Positions 18,493 through 30,161 of a DNA stretch of 58,947 nucleotides are shown here, piece after piece; within the stretch, counting starts at the first letter, position 1; each line of letters opens with the position of its first letter. Source of the stretch: DATELY01 sp035276085 (GTDB lineage: Bacteria; Pseudomonadota; Gammaproteobacteria; Steroidobacterales; Steroidobacteraceae); NCBI GenBank assembly GCA_035276085.1, contig DATELY010000095.1, positions 1 through 58,947 of the forward strand, read 5' to 3'. Under the pieces are notes generated by a model. That model worked only from the letters and a program-made list of their open reading frames with translations. It ran no database searches and was not told where the DNA came from. The translations under genes and the position numbers were made by a program.

Positions 18493-19269
18493 TTGAGCAA
18501 TTTGACCCACGAAACCGTGACCAGTGTGCGGCACTGGAACGAAACCTTGTTCAGCTTTCGAACCACACGGAGCCCGACACTGCGCTTCGCCAGCGGCCAA
18601 TTCGTGATGATCGGCCTGGAAACGGACGGCCGCCCCTTGCTGCGCGCATACAGCATCGCCAGCCCGCATTATGAGGAGCATCTCGAGTTTTTCAGCATCA
18701 AGGTGCCGGATGGCCCGCTGACTTCGCGGCTGCAGAAAATCAAGGAGGGCGATTCGATTCTGGTCAGCCGCAAGCCCACGGGCACGCTGCTGCTGCATGA
18801 CCTGAAGCCCGGCAGGCACCTGTACTTTCTGGCAACGGGCACCGGGCTTGCGCCCTTCATCAGTCTGGTGCAAGACCCCGAGACGTACGAGCGCTTCGAG
18901 AAGATCGTCCTGGTCCACGGCGTACGCGAGATTTCCGAGCTCGCCTATGCCGACTTCTTCACGCAGGACCTGCCTGCGAACGAGCACTTCGGCGAGCAGG
19001 TGCGCAACCAGATGATCTATTACCCGACCGTCACGCGCGAGCCGTTCCGCAACCGCGGCCGCCTGACCGACTTGATCGAAAGCGGTCAACTGTTCAGTGA
19101 CATCGGCCTGCCGCCCCTCGATCCGGCAATCGACCGCGCGATGGTCTGCGGCAGCCCCGCGATGTTGAAGGATTGCTGCACGCTGCTCGATGCGCGCGGC
19201 TTCCACATCTCGAAGCACATTGGCGAACCGGGCGATTACGTCATCGAGCGAGCCTTCGTGGAACGCTGA
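18493..19269 (+). CDS. fpr: Ferredoxin--NADP+ reductase
   Basis: This 258-residue FAD enzyme exchanges electrons between NADPH and ferredoxin or flavodoxin. FAD-binding RAYSIASP lies at residues 51-58 and NADP-binding LATGTGLAPFISL at about 114-126. VCGSPAMLKD and a short C-terminal tail ending AFVER follow, typical of the bacterial subclass. It starts with TTG at 18493, preceded by GGAG; this start gives the conserved short N-terminus. A Rieske ferredoxin gene lies convergently beyond a fold-back repeat and might share electron flow with it. Confidence 0.93.
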   Translation: MSNLTHETVTSVRHWNETLFSFRTTRSPTLRFASGQFVMIGLETDGRPLLRAYSIASPHYEEHLEFFSIKVPDGPLTSRLQKIKEGDSILVSRKPTGTLLLHDLKPGRHLYFLATGTGLAPFISLVQDPETYERFEKIVLVHGVREISELAYADFFTQDLPANEHFGEQVRNQMIYYPTVTREPFRNRGRLTDLIESGQLFSDIGLPPLDPAIDRAMVCGSPAMLKDCCTLLDARGFHISKHIGEPGDYVIERAFVER

Positions 19270-19307
19270 GCCCCGGGTGCAGCTGATTGTGAACTGAGCG
19301 GCTGAAG

Positions 19308-19383
19308 GCTTGCTGGCCAGCTGGCTTGCTGGCCAGAAGGTGCTGTCCAAGCTTCTGGCCAGCCGACCAGCAAGCTAGCAAGC
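19308..19383. repeat. Fold-back repeat B1
   Basis: The left arm (19308-19340) and the inverted right arm (19352-19383) are made of degenerate 8-bp units such as CTTGCTGG and CCAGCTGG, with an 11-base loop. The core at the loop side is GCTTGCTGGCCAGAAGG. It lies between the convergent fpr and Rieske genes. Three close relatives occur at 40060, 40780 and 48721. Confidence 0.88.
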
Positions 19384-19416
19384 GCAGTACCACGATCTCG
19401 AATCAGCTGCTACACG

Positions 19417-19791
19417 CTAGGCACCCGGCAGGGTCACCACCACCGAGCCGTTCTCCTCGACCGCGTCGTACATCTTCAACGGTGCGGGCTTCTTGCCGAA
19501 CGACAGCAGCGCATGACTCCACTTCGGCATGGCGAGCCCGCCCAGTGCGCAGGCCCAGTCCAGGTTCTCACCGCTACGCACATTGAAACGGGAACCATGG
19601 AACGGACACTGGATCACACCGTCCTGCAGCTTGCCCCGCGCCAGTGGCAAGCCGACGTGCGGACACTTGTTGGAGAACGCGGTGACCTTCCCCTGCGTGC
19701 GCGTCAGCAGCATGGCTTTGCCGTCGATGGTCGCGGGAAACACTTTGCCTTCGACGACGGCGGTGGTGGGCGCTACGGTGACTCGTTTCAT
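19417..19791 (-). CDS. Rieske [2Fe-2S] ferredoxin-like protein
   Basis: This 124-residue soluble protein has both Rieske cluster motifs: CPH at residues 43-45 and CPFHG at 62-66, giving the two Cys and two His ligands. The GSRFNVRSGENL strand following the second motif is typical of small Rieske ferredoxins of dioxygenase or nitrite-reductase type. There is no signal peptide. A GGGAG ribosome site precedes the start. Its redox partner is not shown; the nearby fpr product and the LLM-family oxidoreductase gene upstream are candidates. Confidence 0.9.
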   Translation of the reverse strand: MKRVTVAPTTAVVEGKVFPATIDGKAMLLTRTQGKVTAFSNKCPHVGLPLARGKLQDGVIQCPFHGSRFNVRSGENLDWACALGGLAMPKWSHALLSFGKKPAPLKMYDAVEENGSVVVTLPGA

Positions 19792-19876
19792 TGTTCTATC
19801 TCCCTTTTAGTTCTTCAGACATGGAGCGCAATCCGAGGGTCGAGTCGGACGCTGGCATGCATCGAGAGTTGCCACA

Positions 19877-20761
19877 TCAACGTCCTTTCGTTCGCAACTG
19901 ACTCGCGTAAGGAATGACCTCCCGCGCCAGCACCTCGAAGGTCTTGCGATCGGTTGGATCTTTGAGCCCCACGATCGCGGTATCGAAGCCCAGCTCTGCG
20001 TGGGCCGCCAGACGCCGCAGGTGCTCGTCCTTCCGCTCGAGGTCGAACATGTCGATCGTCGTGCGCTCGATGTCGTTGTAGTTCCGCCCCAGCCGATCGC
20101 AGTGTTCACGGAGCACGGCGAGCTTGTGTGTCAGAACAGCAGTGTCCTCGAACGCGAACAGGTTGCATGCCTGGGCATATTGAGCCACCAGCCGCAGCGT
20201 TTTCTTTTCGCCCATCCCGCCGATCATGATCGGCGGATGCGGCTTCGATAGGGGGAGTGGCACGCACAGTGTCTCCTCCAGCGTGTAGTGCTTGCCGCGA
20301 TACGGCGCCACCTTGCCGGACCACATCTGCAAGGCAATCTGAATGGCTTCTTCGAGCCGCTCGAAGCGCTCCGCGATCGGTGGATACGGCACCCCCAGTC
20401 CCTTGTGCTCACGTTCGAACCATGCGGCGCCCACACCGAAGATCGCGCGTCCTTTGGACAGCACATCCAACGTCGTTACCGTCTTCGCCAGAATGCCTGG
20501 ATGGCGATACGTCACACCCGTGACCATCGTCCCGAGCCGCACCCGCTTTGTCTGCGCGGCGATGTACGCGAGCAGGCTATAACCCTCCAGCATGTCCATC
20601 TCCGCTGGACCGATCGGTGGGATCTGGAAGAAGTGATCCATCACCCACACGGATTCCATGCCGGCCTCTTCTGCCCAGCGTGCGGCGTTGGCCAGATGAT
20701 CAGGCAATTGTGCCGGTCCGCCCGGCAGCGTCAGATTGCTCAGTTGTAAGCCTAGGCGCAT
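19877..20761 (-). CDS. LLM-class (luciferase-like, F420/FMN) oxidoreductase
   Basis: This 294-residue TIM-barrel flavin-type oxidoreductase resembles the group named LLM F420-dependent. It has WVMDHFFQIPP, LGTMVTGVTYRHPGILAK near the cofactor site, and GVGAAWFEREHKGLG. Such proteins use F420 or FMN. No F420 biosynthesis gene is present here, so the cofactor is open and the substrate unknown. It sits upstream of, and in the same direction as, the Rieske ferredoxin gene, with an 85-bp gap. Confidence 0.85.
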   Translation of the reverse strand: MRLGLQLSNLTLPGGPAQLPDHLANAARWAEEAGMESVWVMDHFFQIPPIGPAEMDMLEGYSLLAYIAAQTKRVRLGTMVTGVTYRHPGILAKTVTTLDVLSKGRAIFGVGAAWFEREHKGLGVPYPPIAERFERLEEAIQIALQMWSGKVAPYRGKHYTLEETLCVPLPLSKPHPPIMIGGMGEKKTLRLVAQYAQACNLFAFEDTAVLTHKLAVLREHCDRLGRNYNDIERTTIDMFDLERKDEHLRRLAAHAELGFDTAIVGLKDPTDRKTFEVLAREVIPYASQLRTKGR

Positions 20762-20944
20762 GACGACTCCTGCAGCACGGCGAGTGATTCGACTGGATGT
20801 CGGATGACAGGAGTGTATTCACGATGCAGGTAGGCGCGCTAGCGCGGGACCGTGAAGACTTCTCCACGGCAGCACGAATTCCTACGTGAATGCGCTTAGC
20901 GAACTGGTGCGCCAGGCGTCGAGGCCATTTCGTATAGTCGGCGC

Positions 20945-22000
20945 ATGGAGATCGCGCAGATTGCTCCCTTGTATGAGGATGTACCGCCGAAGCTTTATGG
21001 AGGCACCGAACGGGTCGTCGCACACCTGTGCGATGCCTTGGTCGACCTGGGCCATCGCGTGACATTGTTTGCAGCCGCCGATGCACGAACCAAAGCGGTG
21101 CTCGTCCCCTCCCGCGACTCGGCGATACGACTGGACCCATCGCCACTCAAGTCTGACCTCGCGGCACACCTGAACATGCTTCAGGAGGTCAGACGGCGCG
21201 CGGAGCAGTTCGACATCCTGCACTTCCATCTCGATCTGGTTCACTACCCGATGTTCGAGACGCTCGCGAACCGAACGGTCACCACGATGCATGGACGCCT
21301 GGATCTCAAGGATCTGCCGCCCGTGCACCTGCAGTGGCCACAGTTCGGCCTGGTGTCCATTTCCAACGCGCAGCGCAAGCCCCTGCCCTTCGCTCACTGG
21401 CTTGCAACGGTGCCGCATGGTTTGCCGCGGACGCTGTATGACTACTGCACGCAACCCCGCCTCGACTACCTGGCCTTCATCGGGCGCATGTCGCCGGAGA
21501 AGCAACCCGATCGCGCCATTCGCATCGCGCAGCGCGCCGGCATACCGTTGAAAATGGCAGCGAAGGTGGACGCCGTGGATACCGTTTACTTCGAGCGGGT
21601 GGTCAGGCCATTGCTGGCAGATCCGCTCATCGAGTTCATCGGTGAGATCGGCGACGATCGCAAAGCGGAGTTTCTCGGCAACGCAGTCGCGCTCCTGTTT
21701 CCCATCGACTGGCCGGAGCCGTTCGGCCTGGTGATGATCGAAGCGATGGCGTGCGGTACACCGGTGATTGCATGGAACTGCGGCTCCGTACCGGAGGTCA
21801 TCGTCGATGGCGTCAGCGGCTGCCTGGTCGATTCCGAGGACGCAGCCGTCGCCGCCATCGAGCGCGTGCGTCGCATCGACCGGCGCCGAATTCGCGCCGA
21901 ATTCGAGGCACGCTTTACCTCGATCTCGATGGCGCGCGCCTACCTCGATGTCTATCGCCAGCGCATCGGCGCCAGCACGCATTCGCTACGCCGCGCCTGA
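20945..22000 (+). CDS. GT4 glycosyltransferase next to glycogen-debranching gene
   Basis: This 351-residue GT-B glycosyltransferase has an N-terminal IAQIAPLYEDVPPKLYGGTE, a LAFIGRMSPEKQPDRAI linker motif, and WPEPFGLVMIEAMACGTPVI with the GT4 glutamates. The EG/EPFGLVMIEA and PPKLYGGTE style is that of GT4 proteins coded beside amylo-alpha-1,6-glucosidase genes. The debranching enzyme gene follows after 79 bp, which suggests a role in glucan or glycoside metabolism rather than EPS, but the acceptor is unknown. Confidence 0.85.
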   Translation: MEIAQIAPLYEDVPPKLYGGTERVVAHLCDALVDLGHRVTLFAAADARTKAVLVPSRDSAIRLDPSPLKSDLAAHLNMLQEVRRRAEQFDILHFHLDLVHYPMFETLANRTVTTMHGRLDLKDLPPVHLQWPQFGLVSISNAQRKPLPFAHWLATVPHGLPRTLYDYCTQPRLDYLAFIGRMSPEKQPDRAIRIAQRAGIPLKMAAKVDAVDTVYFERVVRPLLADPLIEFIGEIGDDRKAEFLGNAVALLFPIDWPEPFGLVMIEAMACGTPVIAWNCGSVPEVIVDGVSGCLVDSEDAAVAAIERVRRIDRRRIRAEFEARFTSISMARAYLDVYRQRIGASTHSLRRA

Positions 22001-22079
22001 GGTGGTTTCTCTGACTTGATCGTTTGCAGCCTGCTGCCGGACGCTACGGAATTGCATCGTCGAGCCTGCGAGGAACGTT

Positions 22080-24206
22080 ATGAGCCCAGCCGATGACGCT
22101 CAGGAGAAACGCGGACTGCTGCCGCGCTTCACGCTCAAGGACGGCAACAGTTTCCTGCTGATGGATGCCCTGGGGGACATCCACAGCAGCGATGACGGGC
22201 TGTTCACGGATGACACACGCATGCTGTCGCGCTTCGAGCTCGCGATCGCCGGACGACGGCCGTCTCTGCTGGGCGCGGCCATCAATCGCGACAACACGCT
22301 GTTCACCTCGCACCTCACCAACAGACCGCTGACGGCCCCCGGCGAGCTGGCACTTCCTCACGGCGTCATTCACATCGAGCGCAGTCGCCTGCTCTGCGGG
22401 AACCGGATGTACGAGCGGTTGCGTCTGACGAACTTCGGCGAGCACGAGGTCGAGGTTCCGTTGAAGTTCGTATTCGCCGCCGACTTCGCTGACATTTTTG
22501 AAGTCCAGGGGCATGTACGCCGGCAGCGTGGCACGCTGCTGCCGCCCGAGGCGGGCGAATGCGGTGTCTCGATGGTGTATCGCGGACTGGACGGGAAAGT
22601 GCGCTCCACGTACGTCGAGTTCTCGCGCACGCCGGCGACGCTATCGCCGCGAGAAGCCGAGTTCCGCTTCATCGCGCCACGCGGGGCGCCGATCGAACTG
22701 TTCATCGAAGTCGGTGAAGAGCACATCGAGCCCTCGCTGGAGCGCTTTACCCAGGCCTCGCAGGCATTGGGCTCGAGCATGCACGAGCGACTGCGCCAGG
22801 GCGCGACGATCGACAGCTCCGGCCGGCTCTTCAACCAGTGGATCGAGAAGTCGCGCTCCGACCTGGCGCTGCTCACGACGCCGCTCGAGACCGGTCCCTA
22901 TCCCTACGCCGGCATCCCCTGGTTCGCAACGCAGTTCGGCCGCGATGCGATCATCACGGCCTTGCAGACGATGTGGATCAATCCCACGCTGGCGGCGGGC
23001 GTACTGCGCTTTCTGGCATCGACACAGGCGACCGAAGAATCAACGTTCCGCGACTCGGAACCCGGCAAGATCATGCACGAGATGCGGCGCGGAGAGATGG
23101 CCGCGCTGCGCGAGGTGCCCTTCGGTTGTTACTACGGCGGCGTCGACACGACACCGCTGTTCGTCATGCTGGCCGGAGCGTATGAAGATCGCACTGGCGA
23201 ACGCACGCTCGTGGATGAGATCTGGCCGAATCTGCTCGCGGCCACTGCCTGGATCGAGCAGCGGCTCGCGACCAGTCCCATCGGTTTCCTCGACTACGCC
23301 CGCGGCGAGCGCAGCGGCTTGGTGAATCAAGCCTGGAAGGACAGTCACGACTCGATGTTTCACGCCGATGGACGCTTTCCGAAAGGTCCGGTGGCGGCGG
23401 TCGAAGTGCAGGGCTACGCGTACGCGGCGCTGCGCGCAATGGGTCAACTGGCAGGGCGCAGAGGCGATGAACGGCGCAGCGCCGAATGGCACACCCAAGC
23501 GGAACGCCTACGCGCCGGCATCGAGTCGCGGTTCTGGATTCCGGAGATGAACTATTACGCGATCGCATTGGACGGCGATGGCGAGCCCTGTCGGGTCTAC
23601 GGTTCCAATGCGGGGCATCTCTTGTACTGCGGCGTGCCGAGCGAAGAGCGCGCCGCCATCGTCACGGCGCAGTTGTTGTCCAGCCGGTTCTGCAGCGGAT
23701 GGGGCATTCGCACGCTGGCCGAGGGCGAAGTGCGCTACAACCCGATGTCGTATCACAACGGATCGGTGTGGCCGCACGATACATCGCTGTGCGCCGCGGG
23801 GATTTCGCGCTATGGCGGGCGCGCCAGTGTCACCCGGATTCTGAACGAGATCTTCGAGACGGCAGTGCACTTCAACATGCGCCTGCCCGAGCTGTACTGC
23901 GGCTTCCCGCGCATCGCGGGGCAAGGACCTGCACCCTACCCGGTCGCCTGCTTGCCGCAGTCCTGGGCTTCAGGAACGGCCTTCTTGCTGTTGCAAGCCT
24001 GCCTGGGTGTGCAGATCGACGGCGCGCGCAAGGAAGTGCATGTGGTTCAGCCCGTGCTGCCACCCGACCTCGATGCGCTGTTCGTCCACGATCTACCCGT
24101 GAATGGCGCAACCATCGACCTGGCATTTCGCCGCATCGATGAGCACGTGGTCGTCGTGCCGATGAAGCACGTCGAGCACGGTGTCAGTGTCCTGGGACAC
24201 CTGTAG
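22080..24206 (+). CDS. Amylo-alpha-1,6-glucosidase-type glycogen debranching protein
   Basis: This 708-residue protein has an N-terminal GDE_N-like domain (FTLKDGNSFLLMDALGDI onward) and a C-terminal alpha/alpha-barrel hydrolase domain with GIPWFATQFGRDAIIT at about 277-292, GEVRYNPMSYHNGSVWPHD and CGFPRI later. Family members hydrolyse alpha-1,6 branches of glycogen or related glucans. A GAGGAA ribosome site precedes the start. The glycogen phosphorylase gene converges on it from the right, so branch removal and phosphorolysis are coded together. Confidence 0.88.
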   Translation: MSPADDAQEKRGLLPRFTLKDGNSFLLMDALGDIHSSDDGLFTDDTRMLSRFELAIAGRRPSLLGAAINRDNTLFTSHLTNRPLTAPGELALPHGVIHIERSRLLCGNRMYERLRLTNFGEHEVEVPLKFVFAADFADIFEVQGHVRRQRGTLLPPEAGECGVSMVYRGLDGKVRSTYVEFSRTPATLSPREAEFRFIAPRGAPIELFIEVGEEHIEPSLERFTQASQALGSSMHERLRQGATIDSSGRLFNQWIEKSRSDLALLTTPLETGPYPYAGIPWFATQFGRDAIITALQTMWINPTLAAGVLRFLASTQATEESTFRDSEPGKIMHEMRRGEMAALREVPFGCYYGGVDTTPLFVMLAGAYEDRTGERTLVDEIWPNLLAATAWIEQRLATSPIGFLDYARGERSGLVNQAWKDSHDSMFHADGRFPKGPVAAVEVQGYAYAALRAMGQLAGRRGDERRSAEWHTQAERLRAGIESRFWIPEMNYYAIALDGDGEPCRVYGSNAGHLLYCGVPSEERAAIVTAQLLSSRFCSGWGIRTLAEGEVRYNPMSYHNGSVWPHDTSLCAAGISRYGGRASVTRILNEIFETAVHFNMRLPELYCGFPRIAGQGPAPYPVACLPQSWASGTAFLLLQACLGVQIDGARKEVHVVQPVLPPDLDALFVHDLPVNGATIDLAFRRIDEHVVVVPMKHVEHGVSVLGHL

Positions 24207-24239
24207 CGGACGTAGGGTTTGTAGTTTGAAAGTAAATGC

Positions 24240-26768
<2,529 letters not shown>

Positions 26769-26927
26769 GAGTGTTCATCTGTGTAGCGGCCGAATGACGG
26801 CACGGTGCAAGTTCTATGCAGGATCGCGTGGGGAGGCGAAGGCGTTGAAACAGCGCCGCACAAACGACATCCATTGCACCATCGCCACCCGCACGAGCCG
26901 GGCGACGCACACTTTAGGTGCGGAGGA

Positions 26928-27485
26928 TTACCAACGTGAGACGCGGCCGTTAAGCTCCGGCGGGCGGATGGCAACCTCTGCGAGCGAGGTGCCGAGGTAG
27001 ATGAAGCCGATGATGTGGTCACGCGGGTCGATGCCGAGGGCGCGTTTGACCTCGGGATCGTAAGCCGGTGCACCGGTCTTCCACATGCTGCCGTATCCCA
27101 GCGCCTGTGCCGCCAGCAGCAGATTCTGCACCGCCGAACCCGCGGCCAGTATCTGCTCGATCTCCGGCACTTTTTTGTGCTCCGGCACGATCCGCGTGGC
27201 GGCCACGATGATCATCGGGGCGCGCAGTGCCTTCGAGCGTTCCGCGTTGAGCATCGTTTCGGTGGCATCGGCACTCTGGCGCCGCTTGGCATCCGCCAGC
27301 AAACCACCGAAACGTTCGCGGGCTGCACCTTCGATGACAATGAACTGCCAGGGTGCGATGCGGCCGTGATCCGGAGCTCGCGCCGCGGCGGCGAGCAGCT
27401 GTTCGAGGTGTTCTGCCGAAGGCGCAGGCTCGCCCAGCTTGGCAGCGGTCACGCGCGTATGAATGGCAGTCAATGTATCCATCAT
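26928..27485 (-). CDS. Nitroreductase-family FMN oxidoreductase
   Basis: This protein of about 185 residues has the nitroreductase fold: RAPDHGRIAPWQFIVI near the FMN site, then AAGSAVQNLLLAAQALGYG and the C-terminal IGFIYLGT. It resembles the small YdjA-like branch. The double ATG at 27485/27482, with GAAGG upstream, was chosen; the longer frame overlaps the preceding gene. It follows the MaoC-like gene by four bases, so both are likely on one transcript. The substrate is not known. Confidence 0.88.
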   Translation of the reverse strand: MMDTLTAIHTRVTAAKLGEPAPSAEHLEQLLAAAARAPDHGRIAPWQFIVIEGAARERFGGLLADAKRRQSADATETMLNAERSKALRAPMIIVAATRIVPEHKKVPEIEQILAAGSAVQNLLLAAQALGYGSMWKTGAPAYDPEVKRALGIDPRDHIIGFIYLGTSLAEVAIRPPELNGRVSRW

Positions 27486-27489
27486 GAAA

Positions 27490-28374
27490 TCAACCTTCGC
27501 GATGCACCTGCATGGCGAGATGCAGGCGATCGCCTCGCGGTGTCGCCATGGAGATATCGAGCCCGGTGCTCGCTGGCCAAACGCGCACGAGCGCCTGCGA
27601 GGGCAGATAAACGGGCAGCTTGAATTGCGTGTCGACACGAATCTTGCCGGCCGGCAGCAAAGGCTCGGCCTCCGCGAGACAGCGCGCCATCGACCACATG
27701 CCGTGCGCCACGGCCTGCTTGAAACCAAACATCTTCGCGGTACGCGCGGTCAGATGGATCGGATTGAAGTCGCCGCTGACTTTCGCATAGCGCCAGCCCG
27801 TCTTCACATCGATGTCCGCAGTGACCGTCTTCACGGAGTCGTCGTTCGGATGCGTGGAGCGATCGAGCCGTTCACGCTTGCCTGTAGCGTTGGGATTGGG
27901 ATTGCGCGCGAACATCGTGCTCACCTCTTCCCAGATCACCTCGCCACGATCGCGAAAGCGCGTGACGAGGTCGTATTCCTGACCGACATCCGTCTGCCGC
28001 ACGCTCTCGAAGTCCACCCGCAACTGCAACTCACGGCCCGTCGGCACGGGCTTGAGCGCGCGAATGGAGTTGCGCAAGTGAATCAGCCCCAGGACCTTCA
28101 CGGGGAAGCCTGCGGCGACGAACAGTTGCATATGCAAGGGCATCGAGAGTACGTGCGGGAAACTCACCGGCACGGTCTCGGACGACGTCATGACGCAGGC
28201 TTCGCGATAGCGCCGCACATGGCGTGGCGAGATCACGATCGAACGCGCTTCGACGCCGAACGGCTGTACACCGGAAACGTCCGGGGCGTAATAGGGCTTC
28301 TTGCTCGTGATGACCCGGGCATAGGCGGGAATCATCGACGGCAGCCGGTCGAACGTCACAGTGGTTTGAGACAT
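27490..28374 (-). CDS. MaoC-like hot-dog dehydratase-family protein
   Basis: This 294-residue protein has two hot-dog-like halves. The C-terminal half carries the hydratase-2 motif YAKVSGDFNPIHLTARTAK, followed by AVAHGMWSMARCLAE. MaoC and R-specific enoyl-hydratase proteins act on 2-enoyl-CoA or acyl-ACP thioesters, but the length and divergent first half leave the substrate open. It is co-directional with the nitroreductase gene. Confidence 0.8.
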   Translation of the reverse strand: MSQTTVTFDRLPSMIPAYARVITSKKPYYAPDVSGVQPFGVEARSIVISPRHVRRYREACVMTSSETVPVSFPHVLSMPLHMQLFVAAGFPVKVLGLIHLRNSIRALKPVPTGRELQLRVDFESVRQTDVGQEYDLVTRFRDRGEVIWEEVSTMFARNPNPNATGKRERLDRSTHPNDDSVKTVTADIDVKTGWRYAKVSGDFNPIHLTARTAKMFGFKQAVAHGMWSMARCLAEAEPLLPAGKIRVDTQFKLPVYLPSQALVRVWPASTGLDISMATPRGDRLHLAMQVHREG

Positions 28375-28475
28375 GGGGTCAGTGGTTAGTTGCTGGTCGG
28401 CCTGGCGTCAATATCGAGGCAATGAATCAACCCATTCGAGCGCCACCCAGGTACAGGGGTGAAGCGGTGTCTTTC

Positions 28476-28602
28476 AGCGACGCATGCGTCGCTCCGCTGA
28501 ACGCCCTCGAGCATGCAGGCGCGAGGGCCGGCATCGCTCGCGATGTACCTCGCCGCCGCAGGCGGCGAGCTCCGAGCAAGAACCACGCTTCTTGCTCGGA
28601 GC
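28476..28602. repeat. Array of consecutive unlike hairpins between ccmI and the MaoC-like gene
   Basis: Five near-adjacent inverted repeats of different sequence lie in 127 bases. They are AGCGACGCATGCGTCGCT (28476-28493, perfect), CCCTCG...CGAGGG (28504-28527), CATCGCTCGCGATG (28532-28545), CTCGCCGCC-GCA-GGCGGCGAG (28549-28569) and GCTCCGAGCAAGAA / TTCTTGCTCGGAGC (28569-28602). No clear T-tract follows on either strand. The 267-bp gap holds no credible gene. It could form a compact multi-stem RNA at the end of the MaoC-nitroreductase side or upstream leader region. Confidence 0.7.
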
Positions 28603-28641
28603 GCGAGCGTCGCGACAGGGAGTCCGATCGCGAGCTTTCTA

Positions 28642-29712
28642 TCAGGGCACGCTTCGGTCGATGACGACAGCGAGGCTGTATTGTTGAGTGGCTTTGTTCG
28701 CATCGAACTGCAACTGCGCTTCACCGAAAAAATCACCGCTCTGCTGTTGTGGCGTACCGCTGCGCGACAACCGCGCCACGATCTGTGCCGCACCCACGGT
28801 GTCAATGGTACGCGATGGCAACATGGCATCCGCAGCGCTCAATTCGACGGTGAGCGGCAGCTCGCTCGACTCGTGACGCTCGACCGCCAAGGGCGGCCCG
28901 CCAGCGGCTGGATCGCGGGCGAGTATAAAGAGTGTCAGCGGCTCGCGTAGCTGCTGTCGAATAGCCGGGGCAATCGTGATGGACACTTTCACTACACGCG
29001 TGGCCTGCGCTGCCGTGGGGCCAGATGCAGGCGTGCCGACATCCGCGCGTGGACCTGCGCTGATCTGCGCCTCCAGGTCCTGGACCTGCCGTTCGAGGAT
29101 GGAGCGCATCTGCTCCGGCGGATTCTGGCTGAGCAGCAGTTTGAAGCGATCCCGCGCAAGCTCGAGCTTGCCGCTGCGCATGGCACCGAGGCTGGAATAA
29201 AACAACGCTTTCGGTTGCGACGGTGCACGCTCGAGCGCGTCTTCGAACAGTTCCCCTGCCCTGCCCTGCAACGTCGATTCGTCGCTCAACACCAGCGCTT
29301 CGGCGAGCGAGGTCGTCACGTCCGGGTCCCGCCCCGCCGTCAGACGATAGGCGTTTTCGTACGCGGTGATGGCGCTCGCGAACTGACCCAGCGTCAGGTA
29401 TGCGCGCCCGAGATGCTGCCAGCTCTCGATGTCTTGTGGATCCTTGCGCACGCGCGCTTGCATCGCGCGCAATTGCTCGCTCATCTCCATGGCCTGCGAG
29501 ACGTTCGCATCGTTCCACTTCCACGTGCTCAGGGTCGCGTACAAACCCGCAGCGGCGAGCGGAATGCTCACGGCGAGCACGGCAGCCAGCACACGACGCT
29601 CCGTACGCGTGCCTGTCGCCTCCACGTTCGCGGCAGGACGCAGCAACGGCCAGGCAACCCAGACCACCGCCACGAGCGCCATGGCGGCACACAGAACGAT
29701 GAACGCCGTCAC
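28642..29712 (-). CDS. ccmI: Cytochrome c biogenesis protein CcmI (CycH)
   Basis: This 356-residue inner-membrane protein holds apocytochrome for the haem lyase. Two N-terminal membrane segments (about 2-24 and 45-65) are followed by a TPR region (WQHLGRAYLTLGQFASAITA) and a C-terminal beta domain. The start is a GTG at 29712 that overlaps the ccmH stop as GTGA. It is the last gene of the leftward ccm operon. Confidence 0.92.
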   Translation of the reverse strand: MTAFIVLCAAMALVAVVWVAWPLLRPAANVEATGTRTERRVLAAVLAVSIPLAAAGLYATLSTWKWNDANVSQAMEMSEQLRAMQARVRKDPQDIESWQHLGRAYLTLGQFASAITAYENAYRLTAGRDPDVTTSLAEALVLSDESTLQGRAGELFEDALERAPSQPKALFYSSLGAMRSGKLELARDRFKLLLSQNPPEQMRSILERQVQDLEAQISAGPRADVGTPASGPTAAQATRVVKVSITIAPAIRQQLREPLTLFILARDPAAGGPPLAVERHESSELPLTVELSAADAMLPSRTIDTVGAAQIVARLSRSGTPQQQSGDFFGEAQLQFDANKATQQYSLAVVIDRSVP

Positions 29713-30161
29713 GAGAGCTTGGCCTCGGAGCCGTCCACGTCATCGTCCGCGAGCGGCAGGCGCGAGCGGCGCACGATGACGACGCCCGCTGCGATCAGGC
29801 CGATCAGCAATAACAGCAGCGGTGCGGCCCACAGCAGCACGGTGCGTGCCGTCAGGGGTGGTTTATAGAGAACGAAGTCGCCATAGCGGTCGGTGAGGAA
29901 CTGACGGATCTCCGCATCGCTCTTGCCTGCTTGCAGCTGCTCGCGCAGCTCGCGGCGCAGGTCCGCAGCCAGATCTGCGTTCGAGTCCTTGATGGTTTCG
30001 TTTTGACAGACGAGACAGCGCAATTCACTGGCCAGCCGCTCGTAGCGAGCCTGCTGCACGGGGTCGCTGAATGCAGGCGCTGCGTCGATGGCCCAGCTGG
30101 ACTGCAGACTCGCCCCGACCGCCAGCGCCAGGAACAGAATGACACGCGACAGCGGCTTCAT
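29709..30161 (-). CDS. ccmH: Cytochrome c biogenesis protein CcmH (CcmL-type)
   Basis: This 150-residue periplasmic thiol protein has a signal sequence, the LRCLVCQN motif with Cys49 and Cys52 that reduce the apocytochrome haem site, and a C-terminal membrane anchor at about 103-128. This is the short form, with the TPR part on a separate ccmI gene. The ATG at 30161 overlaps the ccmG stop as ATGA. Confidence 0.95.
   Translation of the reverse strand: MKPLSRVILFLALAVGASLQSSWAIDAAPAFSDPVQQARYERLASELRCLVCQNETIKDSNADLAADLRRELREQLQAGKSDAEIRQFLTDRYGDFVLYKPPLTARTVLLWAAPLLLLLIGLIAAGVVIVRRSRLPLADDDVDGSEAKLS

Noticed and set aside
19877..20761. Evidence that the organism makes coenzyme F420
   Set aside because: Only the family name suggests F420. 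No F420 biosynthesis gene is in the window, and FMN use is equally possible.
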